A stretch of DNA of 64,000 bases from an uncultured Coriobacteriaceae bacterium (GCA_902788705.1 CADALE010000006.1:62001-126000); one strand, 5' to 3'; shown: positions 50,991 through 60,039, numbered from the stretch's first letter. Numbers and translations: made by a program. The notes: a model not told the origin generated them from the sequence alone.

Positions 50991-51713
50991 CTACCAGGTG
51001 ATGTCGCGCGCGGGCACGAGCGAGGGGTTGAGCGTGTCCTCGGCCAGCGCCCCGTCGCGCAGCCGCAGGATGTGGTGGCTCATGTGGCGGATGGCGTCGT
51101 TGTGCGTGACGATGATCATCGTGCAGGCGTACTCGCGGTTCACGCGCTCAAGCAGCTCGAGGATCTCCTTGGAGGTGTGGTAGTCAAGGGCGCCCGTGGG
51201 CTCGTCGCACAGCAGCAGCCTGGGGTTCTTGACCAGGGCGCGGCCGATGGCGCAGCGCTGCTGCTGGCCGCCCGACACCTGGTTGGGGAACTTGTTCCGG
51301 TGCTCCCAGAGGCCCAACGTCCGGATGAGGTCGTCAAGCGGGAGGGGATCCTTGGACAGGAACTGCGTCACCTCGATGTTCTCGCGGATGGTGAGGTCGG
51401 GCACGAGGTTGTAGAACTGGAAGATGAAGCCCAGCTCGCGGCGGCGGTACTCCACGAGGTCGCGGTCGCGCAGCGAGCTGACCTGCGTGTCGCCCACGCG
51501 GATGGTGCCGCCGTCGGCGGGCTCGAGGCCGCCCAGCAGGTTGAGGAAGGTGGACTTGCCGCTGCCCGAGGGCCCGAACAGCACGCACACCTCGCCTTGG
51601 TTCATGCTGGTGGTGATGCCCCTCAGCACCTCGGTACGGGCCTCCCCGCTGCCGTAGCTCTTCGTGAGGCCCTGGATGTCCAGGAACGGCGTGCTTCCTG
51701 ACGTGGTTTCCAT
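50991..51713 (-). CDS. ABC transporter ATPase, LolD/MacB type
   Basis: A 240-residue ATP-binding protein. Walker [10 protein letters not shown] (about 47-55), Q-loop [15 protein letters not shown], signature VSGGQQQR, Walker [13 protein letters not shown] and the H-loop IVTHND are all canonical. The FQxxNLxPxLT and EPTGALD blocks place it in the LolD/MacB/FtsE-like group that pairs with FtsX-type permeases, as here. It lies between the helical secreted protein gene and the permease gene, with gaps of 18 and 7 bases, so the three products likely form one complex. Confidence 0.94.
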   Translation of the reverse strand: METTSGSTPFLDIQGLTKSYGSGEARTEVLRGITTSMNQGEVCVLFGPSGSGKSTFLNLLGGLEPADGGTIRVGDTQVSSLRDRDLVEYRRRELGFIFQFYNLVPDLTIRENIEVTQFLSKDPLPLDDLIRTLGLWEHRNKFPNQVSGGQQQRCAIGRALVKNPRLLLCDEPTGALDYHTSKEILELLERVNREYACTMIIVTHNDAIRHMSHHILRLRDGALAEDTLNPSLVPARDITW

Positions 51714-51731
51714 TCGTGCTCCTTGTCGGCG

Positions 51732-53867
51732 TCAGCCGATCTGCTCGGTCTTGTAGATGAAGCGCACCGTGCCGCTCTGGTCTGGTGCCTTGCCGGCGAA
51801 GCTGTCGTAGGCCTTGGAGGCGTCACGCATGCCATCGAGGCGCCCGCGCAGCGCGTCGACGTCGGAGCCCATGTCCCTCAGCGTGTGGGTAAGCTCGCGG
51901 ATGCCCTTGCTCTGGAGGGTGGACAGGCCGTCGGTGAGGCTGGCGGACCCATCGGCTGCGGCGCGCAGGCCATGCGAGAGCTGCGTCGCGCCATCGCTGA
52001 GCTGCGACGCGCCCGAGACGAGCTGCGGTGCGGCCCCAGCCATCTCGTCGATGCCGCTGGCAAGCTGGCCGGCGCCATCGGAGGACTGGCCAAGCGCCTC
52101 GGAAAGCGCCATGGCCCCGCCGCTCAGCTGCTCGGCGCCGGTGGAGATGCCGTCCAGTGCCGTGCTGGCAGCGTCAAGGACCTTCGTGGCCCCTTCCAGC
52201 GCGGCTGACACGCCTGCCGCGGCGCCGAGCGCCTCGGTCGGGTCGGGTATTCCCAGTGCGCTCTCGGCAAGCGAGGCTGCGTCGCCGTCGAGGGTGGCGA
52301 TGTCGTCCTGGACGCCCTCGGGCAGTGTCACGTCAAGGCCGTCCAGCCCTACGGTCGCCTCGTTGACGTGCGTCTGCGAGGCGGCGATGCCCTCGGTCGC
52401 GCCCGCCAGGCTTCCGCTGGCATCCGTCACGAGGCCCTCGACGAGCTCGAGCGCCTGCCGCTGCTCGTCGGTGAGGCCCTCGGGATCAAGGGAGCCAAGG
52501 GTAGCGATCGCCTCGTCCAGGGCCGAGGAGGCGTCGCTGACGCCCGTCGTGGCTGCCTCTAGGCTCGACCCGGCATCGGCAAGCGAGGCACCGATGGGCT
52601 CCTTGCCCTCGAGCAGGGCCTCGCCAGCCTCGGTAAGCTGGCTCGAGGCGCGCGACGCAGCCTCGGAGGCATCCTCGATGACCCCGCTGGCCTCCTCCAT
52701 CACCTTCGGCGCACCCTTGAGCCCATCGAGGGCGGTGTCCAGGCCGTCGACGGCGCCCTGTGCGGCGGTCACCGCCTCCTGTGCGCCAGAGATTGCGGTG
52801 GTCGCGCCCTCTGCGCCATCCGAGAGCCCGTTTGCCCCCGTGGCCAGCGCGTCGGCAGAGTCTGCCGCCGTGGAGAGCCCGTCCTTGAGGCCGTGCGCCC
52901 CGGTCGAGAGGCCGCTCAGGCCCTCCGGCAGGGCATCGAGCGCCTCGCGCAGCGCGTCGGCGCCTTGGCTGAGGCCCTCGCCTCCCGTGGCAAGCTGCCC
53001 AAGGGCATCCGTGAGGCTACACGAGCCCTCGATGAGCGCGGCCATCGCGTCCTCGAGGGCCGCCGTCCCCTCGTCAAGGTCGTCAAGCCCCAGGTCAAGC
53101 TCGCTCGTGTCAAGGTCGCTTAGCAGCTCGGGGGTGACCACGGTGTAGATGGGGTCAAGCTCGAGGTCGTGCACGTCAGCCGAGACCTCCAGGTACTCAG
53201 GGAAGTCGACGTCAAGACCAAGGCCGGTCGAGTCAAGGGCAAGGGCCTCCCTCATGGTGGGCAGCGCAAGGCCCACCACGGCGAGGCCGCCCTTGTCGTC
53301 GATCACCTTGCCGTTGGTGGCGGTGACGTTGGAGAAGAGCCTGCCATCAAGCATGATCACCGTCATGCAGGCGAAGGGCGTCCGCGCCATCTGGACGTCG
53401 GCCGCGGCCTCGTCGGAGAGCATGTAGTCGACGCGCATCACAAGGTGGCCGGAGGCCCCCGCAAGCTTGCTGGGCTGGATGGCCTTGCCGTCAAGCTCGT
53501 AGCTCACCTTCACCTGCACGGGCGGGGTGGTAGAGCTCGTGCCCTGATAGCTCACCTGCTCTCCGTTGGTGGTCCAGACGAGGGCGCCGTCGTCCGTGCG
53601 CTTGAAGGTCTGGTCATCGCTGGTGGGCGTGATGTCCGTGAGCGTGGAGCGGTCGCTCACGGTAGGGGAGGCCGCGTCGTTAGCAAGCAGCTCGTCGACG
53701 GTGACGGACGTCACGGTGCCGGTGGGGTCGGTCTGCACGTGCACCGTCTCGGACTTGTCCACGGTGTCAGCGGCATAGGCCGTGGCCGGCGCGGCTTGGC
53801 AAAGGACGAGGGATGCCGTGACAAGCGTGCAGGTCAGACGGCGTATGGTGTGGCGAAGGCCTTGCAT
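51732..53867 (-). CDS. Large secreted helical-repeat protein of an ABC exporter operon
   Basis: A 711-residue protein with a signal peptide (ending about APATAYAA, residue 33), a beta-rich region (about 40-250, with VQVKVSYELDGK and SGHLVMRVDYML), then about 430 residues of Ala/Gly/Ser/Leu-rich helical repeats with seven- and eleven-residue periodicity (for example LATGANGLSDGAEGATTA). This repeat style is that of YhgE/Pip-like and 'X-X-X-G' coiled-coil proteins seen with MmpL/YhgE and ABC exporters. The C-terminus lacks a membrane helix. It heads an operon with an ATPase and an FtsX-type permease, so I infer an extracytoplasmic partner like MacA. Family name uncertain. Confidence 0.7.
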   Translation of the reverse strand: MQGLRHTIRRLTCTLVTASLVLCQAAPATAYAADTVDKSETVHVQTDPTGTVTSVTVDELLANDAASPTVSDRSTLTDITPTSDDQTFKRTDDGALVWTTNGEQVSYQGTSSTTPPVQVKVSYELDGKAIQPSKLAGASGHLVMRVDYMLSDEAAADVQMARTPFACMTVIMLDGRLFSNVTATNGKVIDDKGGLAVVGLALPTMREALALDSTGLGLDVDFPEYLEVSADVHDLELDPIYTVVTPELLSDLDTSELDLGLDDLDEGTAALEDAMAALIEGSCSLTDALGQLATGGEGLSQGADALREALDALPEGLSGLSTGAHGLKDGLSTAADSADALATGANGLSDGAEGATTAISGAQEAVTAAQGAVDGLDTALDGLKGAPKVMEEASGVIEDASEAASRASSQLTEAGEALLEGKEPIGASLADAGSSLEAATTGVSDASSALDEAIATLGSLDPEGLTDEQRQALELVEGLVTDASGSLAGATEGIAASQTHVNEATVGLDGLDVTLPEGVQDDIATLDGDAASLAESALGIPDPTEALGAAAGVSAALEGATKVLDAASTALDGISTGAEQLSGGAMALSEALGQSSDGAGQLASGIDEMAGAAPQLVSGASQLSDGATQLSHGLRAAADGSASLTDGLSTLQSKGIRELTHTLRDMGSDVDALRGRLDGMRDASKAYDSFAGKAPDQSGTVRFIYKTEQIG

Positions 53868-53910
53868 GGTGCCTCCTTGGCGTCGTGGTTACAGCTGAAG
53901 TTTAGACCAT

Positions 53911-53928
53911 CTAACTTTAAATAGTTAG
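53911..53928. promoter_or_regulatory. CTAACT-N6-AGTTAG palindrome before the exporter operon
   Basis: An AT-rich inverted repeat with 6-base arms and centre TTTAAA-like sequence lies 44 bases before the secreted protein start. It is the only AT-rich patch in the gap to nagA and could be an operator for a regulator encoded elsewhere. No regulator gene is adjacent. Confidence 0.4.
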
Positions 53929-54112
53929 CCTTCACCTACTTATTACAAAGGAAAGCATCCTGCCCGGGGAAGGCATTGTGCCGGCACCGGGAAGGTTGGG
54001 ACGACATGGCTGCTGCGCGCGTCCACCCGCAGGTCGCATGTCCGGTTCTTGCGGGTGGTCTCCCAAGCATTCGCTATGCTTAGGGACAACGACGACAAGA
54101 GGGAGGACAGCC

Positions 54113-55249
54113 ATGTCTGCTCTGCGCATTTCCGGCACCCGCGTGTTCGAGGCCGATGGCACGTTTTCTAAGCGAGACCTCTTCGTGGAGGGAGGCCGCA
54201 TCGTCGGGGAGGTTGAGGCCGACGCCTTTGATGCCACGGGCCTTACGGCCATCCCCGGCCTAGTTGACGTGCACTTTCATGGCTGCATGGGGCAGGACAT
54301 GTGCAACGGCACCGAGGAGGCCATCCACACGCTGGCCAGCTATGAGGCTCGTCAGGGCGTGCTTGCCATCTGCCCCGCAACGATGACCTATCCCGAGGAG
54401 AAGCTCAACGGCATCGCTGACGCGGCCGCCGCGTGGGTTGCTGCTGGCTCGGGTGCCCATCCCGGCTGCGCCGACCTCGTGGGCATCAACATGGAGGGGC
54501 CCTTCATCAGCCCTCACAAGGTGGGTGCGCAGAACCCCGCCTACGTGCAGGCGCCTGATGCGGCCATGTTCCGCCGCGTGCAGGAGCGCTCGGGCGGGCT
54601 CTTCAAGCTGGTGACGCTTGCGCCCGAGGAGCCCGGCGCCCTTGAGTTCGTGGACGAGCTGGCCGACGAGGTGGCCATCTCGGTGGGGCATACCTGCGCC
54701 ACCTATGACGACGCGGCCGAGGCCTTCAGGCGCGGTGCCCGCGAGGTCACGCATCTGTGGAACGCGCAGCCGCCCCTGCACCACCGCGACCCTGCCGTCA
54801 TCGGGGCCGCTGCCGACTTTGACCACGTGCGTGTAGAGCTCATCTGCGACGGCATCCACATCCACCCGGCGGTCATCCGCGCCACGTTCAAGCTGTTCCC
54901 GGGGCGCGTGGTGATGATTGCCGACTCGATGGAGGCGACGGGGCTGGCCGACGGCGAGTACTCGCTTGGCGGCCAGAAGGTGTACGTGAAGGGCAACCTG
55001 GCCACGCTGGAGAGCGGCACCATCGCCGGGTCGGCCACCAATCTCTTTGACTGCCTGCGCTTTGCCGTGCTCGAGGCGCGCATCCCGCTGGAGCAGGCGC
55101 TTACCGCCTGCACGCTCACGCCGGCGCGTGCCATCGGCGTGGACGCAGACTACGGATCGCTTGATGCGGGCAAGGTGGCCAACGTGGTGTTGGTGGATGA
55201 CGAGCTGCGCATCCATGCCATCTTCCTGCGAGGGGAGCGCATCGCGTAG
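54113..55249 (+). CDS. nagA: N-acetylglucosamine-6-phosphate deacetylase NagA
   Basis: A 378-residue amidohydrolase that deacetylates N-acetylglucosamine-6-phosphate in amino-sugar breakdown and cell wall recycling. Metal and active site residues: His54-x-His56 (VDVHFHG), Glu of NMEGPF, His of SVGHTCATYDDA, and the catalytic Asp of IADSMEATG. Substrate blocks THLWNAQPPLHHRDP and LICDGIHIHP are typical. Start at MSALRI is chosen for GAGGGAGGA just before it. It is monocistronic; no nagB is adjacent. It converges on an acetyltransferase gene across a very long hairpin. Confidence 0.94.
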   Translation: MSALRISGTRVFEADGTFSKRDLFVEGGRIVGEVEADAFDATGLTAIPGLVDVHFHGCMGQDMCNGTEEAIHTLASYEARQGVLAICPATMTYPEEKLNGIADAAAAWVAAGSGAHPGCADLVGINMEGPFISPHKVGAQNPAYVQAPDAAMFRRVQERSGGLFKLVTLAPEEPGALEFVDELADEVAISVGHTCATYDDAAEAFRRGAREVTHLWNAQPPLHHRDPAVIGAAADFDHVRVELICDGIHIHPAVIRATFKLFPGRVVMIADSMEATGLADGEYSLGGQKVYVKGNLATLESGTIAGSATNLFDCLRFAVLEARIPLEQALTACTLTPARAIGVDADYGSLDAGKVANVVLVDDELRIHAIFLRGERIA

Positions 55250-55258
55250 CCACCGGGC

Positions 55259-55372
55259 GGGGCAGTGGGGGCGGACAGTGGGGACGTAGCACTTTGTCCG
55301 GGCTCTCTCAGTGCTCGTTCAACAAGAGCCCGGACAAAGTGCTACGTCCCCACTGTCCGTCCCCACTGCCCC
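55259..55372. repeat. Very long hairpin: 48-base arms, one mismatch, 18-base loop
   Basis: Left arm 55259-55306 and right arm 55325-55372 pair at 47 of 48 positions. The arms include two imperfect 13-base units (CAGTGGGGGCGGA, CAGTGGGGACGTA) and the core GTAGCACTTTGTCCGGGC. It sits between converging nagA and the acetyltransferase gene and could terminate both, but it is far longer than a terminator needs to be. Confidence 0.85.
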
Positions 55373-55408
55373 GGTCGGGTCCGAAATGGCTGCCCGGCGA
55401 ACGGTTGC

Positions 55409-55963
55409 CTAGAACCTCATGCAGAAGGTACAGCCGGCACCACCGTCGTACTCGACCAGCTTCGAGAAGCCCATGTGGCTGTAGAAGCCCACGGCGCGCT
55501 GGTTGCTCGAGGCTACGCCAAACGACACGCCCCGCACGCCGTCGGCACGCAGGCGCGCAAGCAGCGTCTCCATGAGGCGACGGCCGTTGCCCGAACCCGT
55601 GTAGGGCTCCTCGATGTCAATGTGCAGATGCGCGGGGAAGTCGGCCTTCACGCTTTCGTAGTAGCTCGTCTCGTCGGCATAGCGCGCGGCGAAGTCGGGG
55701 CCCAGCGCCTCGATCCGCTCCCGATATGCCACGGTGTCCGTGGCCCATCGGTCCCAGTCCTCGCAGGCCAGCACGTAGCCGTGTGCGGTGCCGTCCTGGT
55801 CAACCAGCATGTAGGCCACCCCGTGCTCAAGGTAGGGGTCGCAGTACATGGCCAGCGTGAAGGCGGCGTAGTCCTCCTCGGTGCGGGCGCGCTCGCTTGC
55901 GGTTGCCAGGCAGACGGAGCGCAGCTCGTCGGCATGCTCTGGGCTGTAGGGTACGACGTCCAT
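55409..55963 (-). CDS. GNAT family N-acetyltransferase
   Basis: A 184-residue acetyltransferase of the GNAT fold. Motif A is ADFPAHLHIDIEEPYTGSGNGRRLMETLLARL (about 122-153; the GSGNGR turn binds acetyl-CoA) and motif B includes VRGVSFGVASSNQRAVGFYSHMGF. The overall pattern resembles the YkwB/OatA-unrelated single-domain GNATs with a CDPYLEHG insert. Start at MDVVPYSP has GGAGGAA upstream; the open frame continues further up but with no start signal. Substrate unknown. It stands alone, between nagA (converging) and the GH3 gene (diverging). Confidence 0.85.
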   Translation of the reverse strand: MDVVPYSPEHADELRSVCLATASERARTEEDYAAFTLAMYCDPYLEHGVAYMLVDQDGTAHGYVLACEDWDRWATDTVAYRERIEALGPDFAARYADETSYYESVKADFPAHLHIDIEEPYTGSGNGRRLMETLLARLRADGVRGVSFGVASSNQRAVGFYSHMGFSKLVEYDGGAGCTFCMRF

Positions 55964-56147
55964 GGCAATTCCTCCGCTCGTTGTCGGCAGCTTCCAAACC
56001 ATGATACGCCATGGGGGAAGGCGGCAGGAACCGAGGCGTCGCGTGCCCAATCGTGGCTGCAAAGCGACCAATTGCGCCACGTTACCCAAGGCCGTGCGCT
56101 GCTGTCGTATCTTCATGCTGTCGAACAACTACCCACAGGAGGCTCAC

Positions 56148-58703
56148 ATGGCAGACCAGGACCTGAACGCCCGCATCGAGGACATCCTCGTCAAGATGTC
56201 CCTCGAGCAGAAGTGCGCCCTGCTTTCGGGCGACACCCCCTTCACCACCCTTGCCATTCCCAGCCTGGGCATCCCGTCCCTCAGCTTCTCGGACGGCCCC
56301 CATGGCATGCGTCACCAGGGCGAGGGCGCCAACCACCTGGGTATCGGCGGCAGCGACCCCGCCACATGCTTCCCCACGGCTGTTACCGTGGCCAGCAGCT
56401 GGGACCCCGAGCTGGGGGAGCGCCTGGGCGAGGCGCTTGGTCAGGAGGCCGCCACGATGGGGGTCTCCTGCGTGCTGGGGCCGGGCCTCAACATCAAGCG
56501 CAGCCCCCTCTGCGGACGTAACTTCGAGTACTTCTCGGAGGACCCGTACCTGGCCGGCAAGATGGCCGCGGGGTACGTGCGCGGCATCCAGAGCACGGGG
56601 CTATCGGCCTGTCCGAAGCACTTCGCGGTGAACAGCCAGGAGACTCGCCGCCAGGCCTCCGACTCCATCGTTGACGAGCGCACCATGCGCGAACTCTACC
56701 TCACGGGCTTCGAGATTGCCGTCAAGGAGAGTGCGCCAAAGACCATCATGACCAGCTACAACTTGGTAAACGGCACCTACGCCAACGATAGCCAGCACCT
56801 GCTGCGCGAGATCCTGCGCGAGGACTGGGGCTACAAGGGCTCGGTGGTCACCGACTGGGGCGGCTCGAACGACCACGTGGCTGGCGTTGCCGCTGGCTCC
56901 ACCTTCGAGATGCCCGGGCCCGTGCCCGACGCCGTGCTTGAGCTGGTGGCGGCCGTCAACAGCGGCAAGGTGTCCATCAACGACGTGGACGACCGCGTGC
57001 GCGAGGCGCTCATGCTCATCCTGTCCACCCGCCCTGCCGTCGAGGCGGCGCAGGGCCGGTCGTTTGACGTCGAGGCGCATCACCAGCTGGCGCGCCAGAT
57101 TGCGGCGCAGGGCATCGTGCTGCTTAAGAACGACGCCGCCCGCGAAGGCACGCCGCTGCTGCCGCTTGCGGCGGGCACCCGCGTGGCGCTGGTGGGCGAC
57201 TTCGGCGAGAATCCGCGCTACCAGGGCGCCGGCTCGTCGCTGGTCAACTGCACCAAGCTGGAGACGCTGAAGGGCGCCCTTGAGAGCGGTGCCTTCGACC
57301 TTGACTTCGTTGGGTACGCGCAGGGCTTCCAGCGCGGTGGCGTCACCACGACGGCGCTGGTCAACGAGGCCACGCGGCTGGCCCACGACGCTGACGTGGT
57401 GATCATGGCCATGGGCCTGGACGAGGTGGCCGAGAGCGAGGGCCTTGACCGAACCGACATGCGCCTCGACGACAGCCAGACCCAGCTCTTGGCCGCTATC
57501 CACGACGTGAACCCCAACGTGGTGGTGCTACTGCATGCCGGCAGCCAGGTTGAGACCGACTGGACCAAGGACGCCTGCTCGGTGCTGTACGCCGCGCTGG
57601 GCGGCCAGGCCGGCGCGCTGGCGGCCCTCGACGTCGTGACTGGCGCGGTGAACCCCTCGGGCCACCTGGCAGAGACGTGGGTGAGGCACCTCTCCGACAC
57701 CGTCACCGCGGGCCGCTTCCCCAGCGACGAGTTCACCTCCGAGTACCGCGAGGGAATCTACGTGGGCTATCGCTACCACCAGAAGGCTGGCGTGCCCGTG
57801 GCCTACCCCTTCGGCTTTGGCCTCTCCTACACGAGCTTCGAGCTCTCGGACATCGACGTGGAGCATGACGAGGCGGGGATGCCGCTTGCGGTGAGCTTCT
57901 CGCTGGCCAACACGGGCGCGCGTGATGGCGCCGAGGTGTGCCAGCTCTACGTGGGCAAGCGCGACAGCGCCTTCTTCCGTCCCGTACGTGAGCTCAAGGG
58001 CTTTGCGAAGGTATACGTCAAGGCCGGGGAGACCGTGCGCGTGAGCATCCCCATCGATGGGTACACCTTCCGCTACTGGAACGTGAGGACGAACTCCTGG
58101 GAGGTCGAGGGCGGAAACTACGATCTTGCCGTGGGCACCTCCTGCGAGGACCTGCCGCTGGTGACATCGGTGAGGCTCTTCGATCACGGCGCCCCGAACC
58201 CCTACGAGGGGCTTGACCTTTCCGCCTACGACTCTGGCCAGGTGCGCGAGGTGCCCGATGAGCAGTTTGCCGCGCTTCTTGGCAGCGCCATCCCGCAGGG
58301 CAAGGTGGAGCTTGACCGCAACATCTGCTTCCGTAACCTCACGCACGGTCGCAGCCCGCTTCTGGCCCTTGTCGGCTTCGTGGTGTCGCAGGTCGTGAAG
58401 AGCTCGGAGGCAAAGGGGGCGCCCAACCTGAACGCGCTGTTCATCTACAACATGCCCCTGCGTGCACTGGCAAAGAATGCAGGCCAGGTTTTCTCGATGG
58501 GCGTGGTGGACGCCATCGTGCGCGAGGTGAGGGGCTGGGGCGTGGCCGGCGTCATCCCGGCGCTCGTCGTGCGGCTGCTTACCGGCAGGTTCTTCGTGCT
58601 CACGTGGGTGCTGTGGGTGCTGCTGCCCATCCTGGGTGCCATCGCGGTGCATCTGGTGCGCAGCTCGCAGCTTAACGGGCGCCTTGCCAAGGCAGGGAAG
58701 TAG
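56148..58703 (+). CDS. GH3 beta-glycosidase with C-terminal membrane anchor
   Basis: An 851-residue GH3 enzyme. The N-terminal barrel (about 1-300) shows LSFSDGPHGMRHQ, GLNIKRSPLCGRNFEYFSEDPYL, ACPKHFAVNSQE and the nucleophile Asp236 in VVTDWGGSNDH. The alpha/beta sandwich (about 330-560) and a fibronectin-III-like domain (about 600-680) follow. The last 150 residues are atypical, with an acidic stretch and two hydrophobic helices (FFVLTWVLWVLLPILGAIAV), suggesting attachment to the membrane. There is no N-terminal signal, so the enzyme domain probably faces the cytoplasm. Start at MADQDL follows CAGGAGG. A GtrA-like gene follows after 66 bases. Confidence 0.9.
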   Translation: MADQDLNARIEDILVKMSLEQKCALLSGDTPFTTLAIPSLGIPSLSFSDGPHGMRHQGEGANHLGIGGSDPATCFPTAVTVASSWDPELGERLGEALGQEAATMGVSCVLGPGLNIKRSPLCGRNFEYFSEDPYLAGKMAAGYVRGIQSTGLSACPKHFAVNSQETRRQASDSIVDERTMRELYLTGFEIAVKESAPKTIMTSYNLVNGTYANDSQHLLREILREDWGYKGSVVTDWGGSNDHVAGVAAGSTFEMPGPVPDAVLELVAAVNSGKVSINDVDDRVREALMLILSTRPAVEAAQGRSFDVEAHHQLARQIAAQGIVLLKNDAAREGTPLLPLAAGTRVALVGDFGENPRYQGAGSSLVNCTKLETLKGALESGAFDLDFVGYAQGFQRGGVTTTALVNEATRLAHDADVVIMAMGLDEVAESEGLDRTDMRLDDSQTQLLAAIHDVNPNVVVLLHAGSQVETDWTKDACSVLYAALGGQAGALAALDVVTGAVNPSGHLAETWVRHLSDTVTAGRFPSDEFTSEYREGIYVGYRYHQKAGVPVAYPFGFGLSYTSFELSDIDVEHDEAGMPLAVSFSLANTGARDGAEVCQLYVGKRDSAFFRPVRELKGFAKVYVKAGETVRVSIPIDGYTFRYWNVRTNSWEVEGGNYDLAVGTSCEDLPLVTSVRLFDHGAPNPYEGLDLSAYDSGQVREVPDEQFAALLGSAIPQGKVELDRNICFRNLTHGRSPLLALVGFVVSQVVKSSEAKGAPNLNALFIYNMPLRALAKNAGQVFSMGVVDAIVREVRGWGVAGVIPALVVRLLTGRFFVLTWVLWVLLPILGAIAVHLVRSSQLNGRLAKAGK

Positions 58704-58769
58704 CGCATACGCGAACGAATAGGCAGCAGTTCAGAAGGGGATTGCATCAGCTCAGAAAGGGAGCACATC

Positions 58770-59201
58770 ATGTCATTCAAGCAATGGACCGAGGATCATC
58801 AGGCGCTGTGGGAGTTCATCCTGTTCAACGTGCTCTCCAACGTCTCGACCATCGCGCGCTTCGTCGTCACGTGGGTGGGCACGGCCATCACCGGTGGTGC
58901 CGGCACCGTCGTGGTCTTCCTCGCGGAGCTCATCGCGCAGGTGGTGAACTACTTCGTGCAGATGAAGTTCGTCTTTAAGTCCACGGCCGACTTCTCCAAG
59001 TCCGCGCCCAAGTACGCGGTGCTGGCCGTGCTCATCATCGTCATGAACTCGTTCCTTGTGCCCATGGCGGGCAACATGCTCATCGGGGCTGGCGTGGCGG
59101 AGAGCCTGGTTAACAACGTGGTCGTGCCCGTGGCCGGCACGCTGCTGGCCGTGGTCATCAGCTTCCCGCTGCTCAAGTTCTGGATTGCCCCTGGCGAGTA
59201 G
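58770..59201 (+). CDS. GtrA-like small membrane protein
   Basis: A 143-residue protein with four hydrophobic segments, matching GtrA-like flippase-type proteins: an N-terminal cytoplasmic start (WEFILFNVLSNVSTIARF), then IAQVVNYFVQMKFVFKST, equivalent to the NF..n+.ftF block, and two further helices. GtrA proteins are thought to move undecaprenyl-linked sugars in surface glycosylation, but here it is paired with a GH3 glycosidase gene 66 bases upstream. The two are probably co-transcribed. Start ATG is preceded by GAAAGGGAG. Function beyond membrane location is inference. Confidence 0.75.
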   Translation: MSFKQWTEDHQALWEFILFNVLSNVSTIARFVVTWVGTAITGGAGTVVVFLAELIAQVVNYFVQMKFVFKSTADFSKSAPKYAVLAVLIIVMNSFLVPMAGNMLIGAGVAESLVNNVVVPVAGTLLAVVISFPLLKFWIAPGE

Positions 59202-59223
59202 GCCCTGCCAAAAGCACCAATAT

Positions 59224-59253
59224 GGCCCGGCATGTCGTAAGGCGTGCCGGGCC
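59224..59253. terminator. Terminator after the GtrA-like gene
   Basis: GGCCCGGCA (59224-59232) pairs with TGCCGGGCC (59245-59253), followed by GTTGCTTGTCTTGCTT. It ends the GH3-GtrA transcript and faces a converging minus-strand gene. Confidence 0.75.
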
Positions 59254-59325
59254 GTTGCTTGTCTTGCTTCGCGGCCATCCACGGGACGGCTGCCGCCCCG
59301 CTGCTTGACGGGTACCGTCGATTGG

Positions 59326-60039
59326 TTACTCGATGGGCAGATTGTAGGAGCTCAGGGCGTCGAACACCTCTATCAGCGCGTTGCAGCGGTACTTGAGCTC
59401 GGAGGCGTCGCAGTTGAACACGAAGACGTGCACGTTGCGCTTGAACTTGACGTCGGCGTAGACGTCGGGGTTGCCGGCCCGCGAGATGGCCTCCGCGATC
59501 CCGTCTCCCACGACCTCGGCCTTGCCCACGTAGACCTCCTCGTAGTCGGCGAGGTCGTGGTCGAGGTCGATGCGTGGGTAGGTGGCGATCACGAAGCAGC
59601 CCGGTGCGTCGAGGATGCGCAGGTCAGCCTCGAGGGCAGCAAGGTCGTCGGTCTCGAGGCGGCGCGAGAGCTTGGTGAGGGGTAGGCTCATGTCGGCGCT
59701 CGCGAGCACGGTGTGGCGTGCAAGGGCTATGGTCTTGCGCGCCTCCAGCTCGGCCTTCACGGCCTCGGGGTCGGCGGAGCGCCACGCCCTGAGCCCGGTC
59801 GCGGTGGACGACGCCTTCGCCCGCGCACGGTCGGCCGCGCTCTTGGCCTTGGCGACGCGCTCGTCAATCTGCAGCTGGTCCCTCGCGTCGCCTGCGAGCC
59901 TCTTGGCGGCGGCTGCGGCCTTTGCCGCGTCGTCCATGGCCTGCTGCACTTCGTCGGGGTGGTCCCTCACGAAGACGTAGCCATCCCTCAGCATCCCGGC
60001 AAGCTTGATGGCGACGGGGATGGCGGTGACAAAGCTCAT
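59326..60039 (-). CDS. Helical protein with GIY-YIG-like C-terminal domain
   Basis: A 237-residue protein. Residues 1-20 include a short hydrophobic stretch (FVTAIPVAIKLAGML), followed by a charged helix region rich in Ala, Lys and Asp to about residue 110. The C-terminal part looks GIY-YIG-like: GCFVIATYPRI (G-C-F/V in place of GIY), EEVYVGKAEVVGDGIAEAIS (the YVG strand and helix) and VYADVKFKRNVHVFVF. This is by eye; the catalytic Glu and Arg of the nuclease family are not all evident, so activity is doubtful. Start at MSFVTA has AAGGAGA upstream. Monocistronic by appearance. I cannot name a function. Confidence 0.55.
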   Translation of the reverse strand: MSFVTAIPVAIKLAGMLRDGYVFVRDHPDEVQQAMDDAAKAAAAAKRLAGDARDQLQIDERVAKAKSAADRARAKASSTATGLRAWRSADPEAVKAELEARKTIALARHTVLASADMSLPLTKLSRRLETDDLAALEADLRILDAPGCFVIATYPRIDLDHDLADYEEVYVGKAEVVGDGIAEAISRAGNPDVYADVKFKRNVHVFVFNCDASELKYRCNALIEVFDALSSYNLPIE

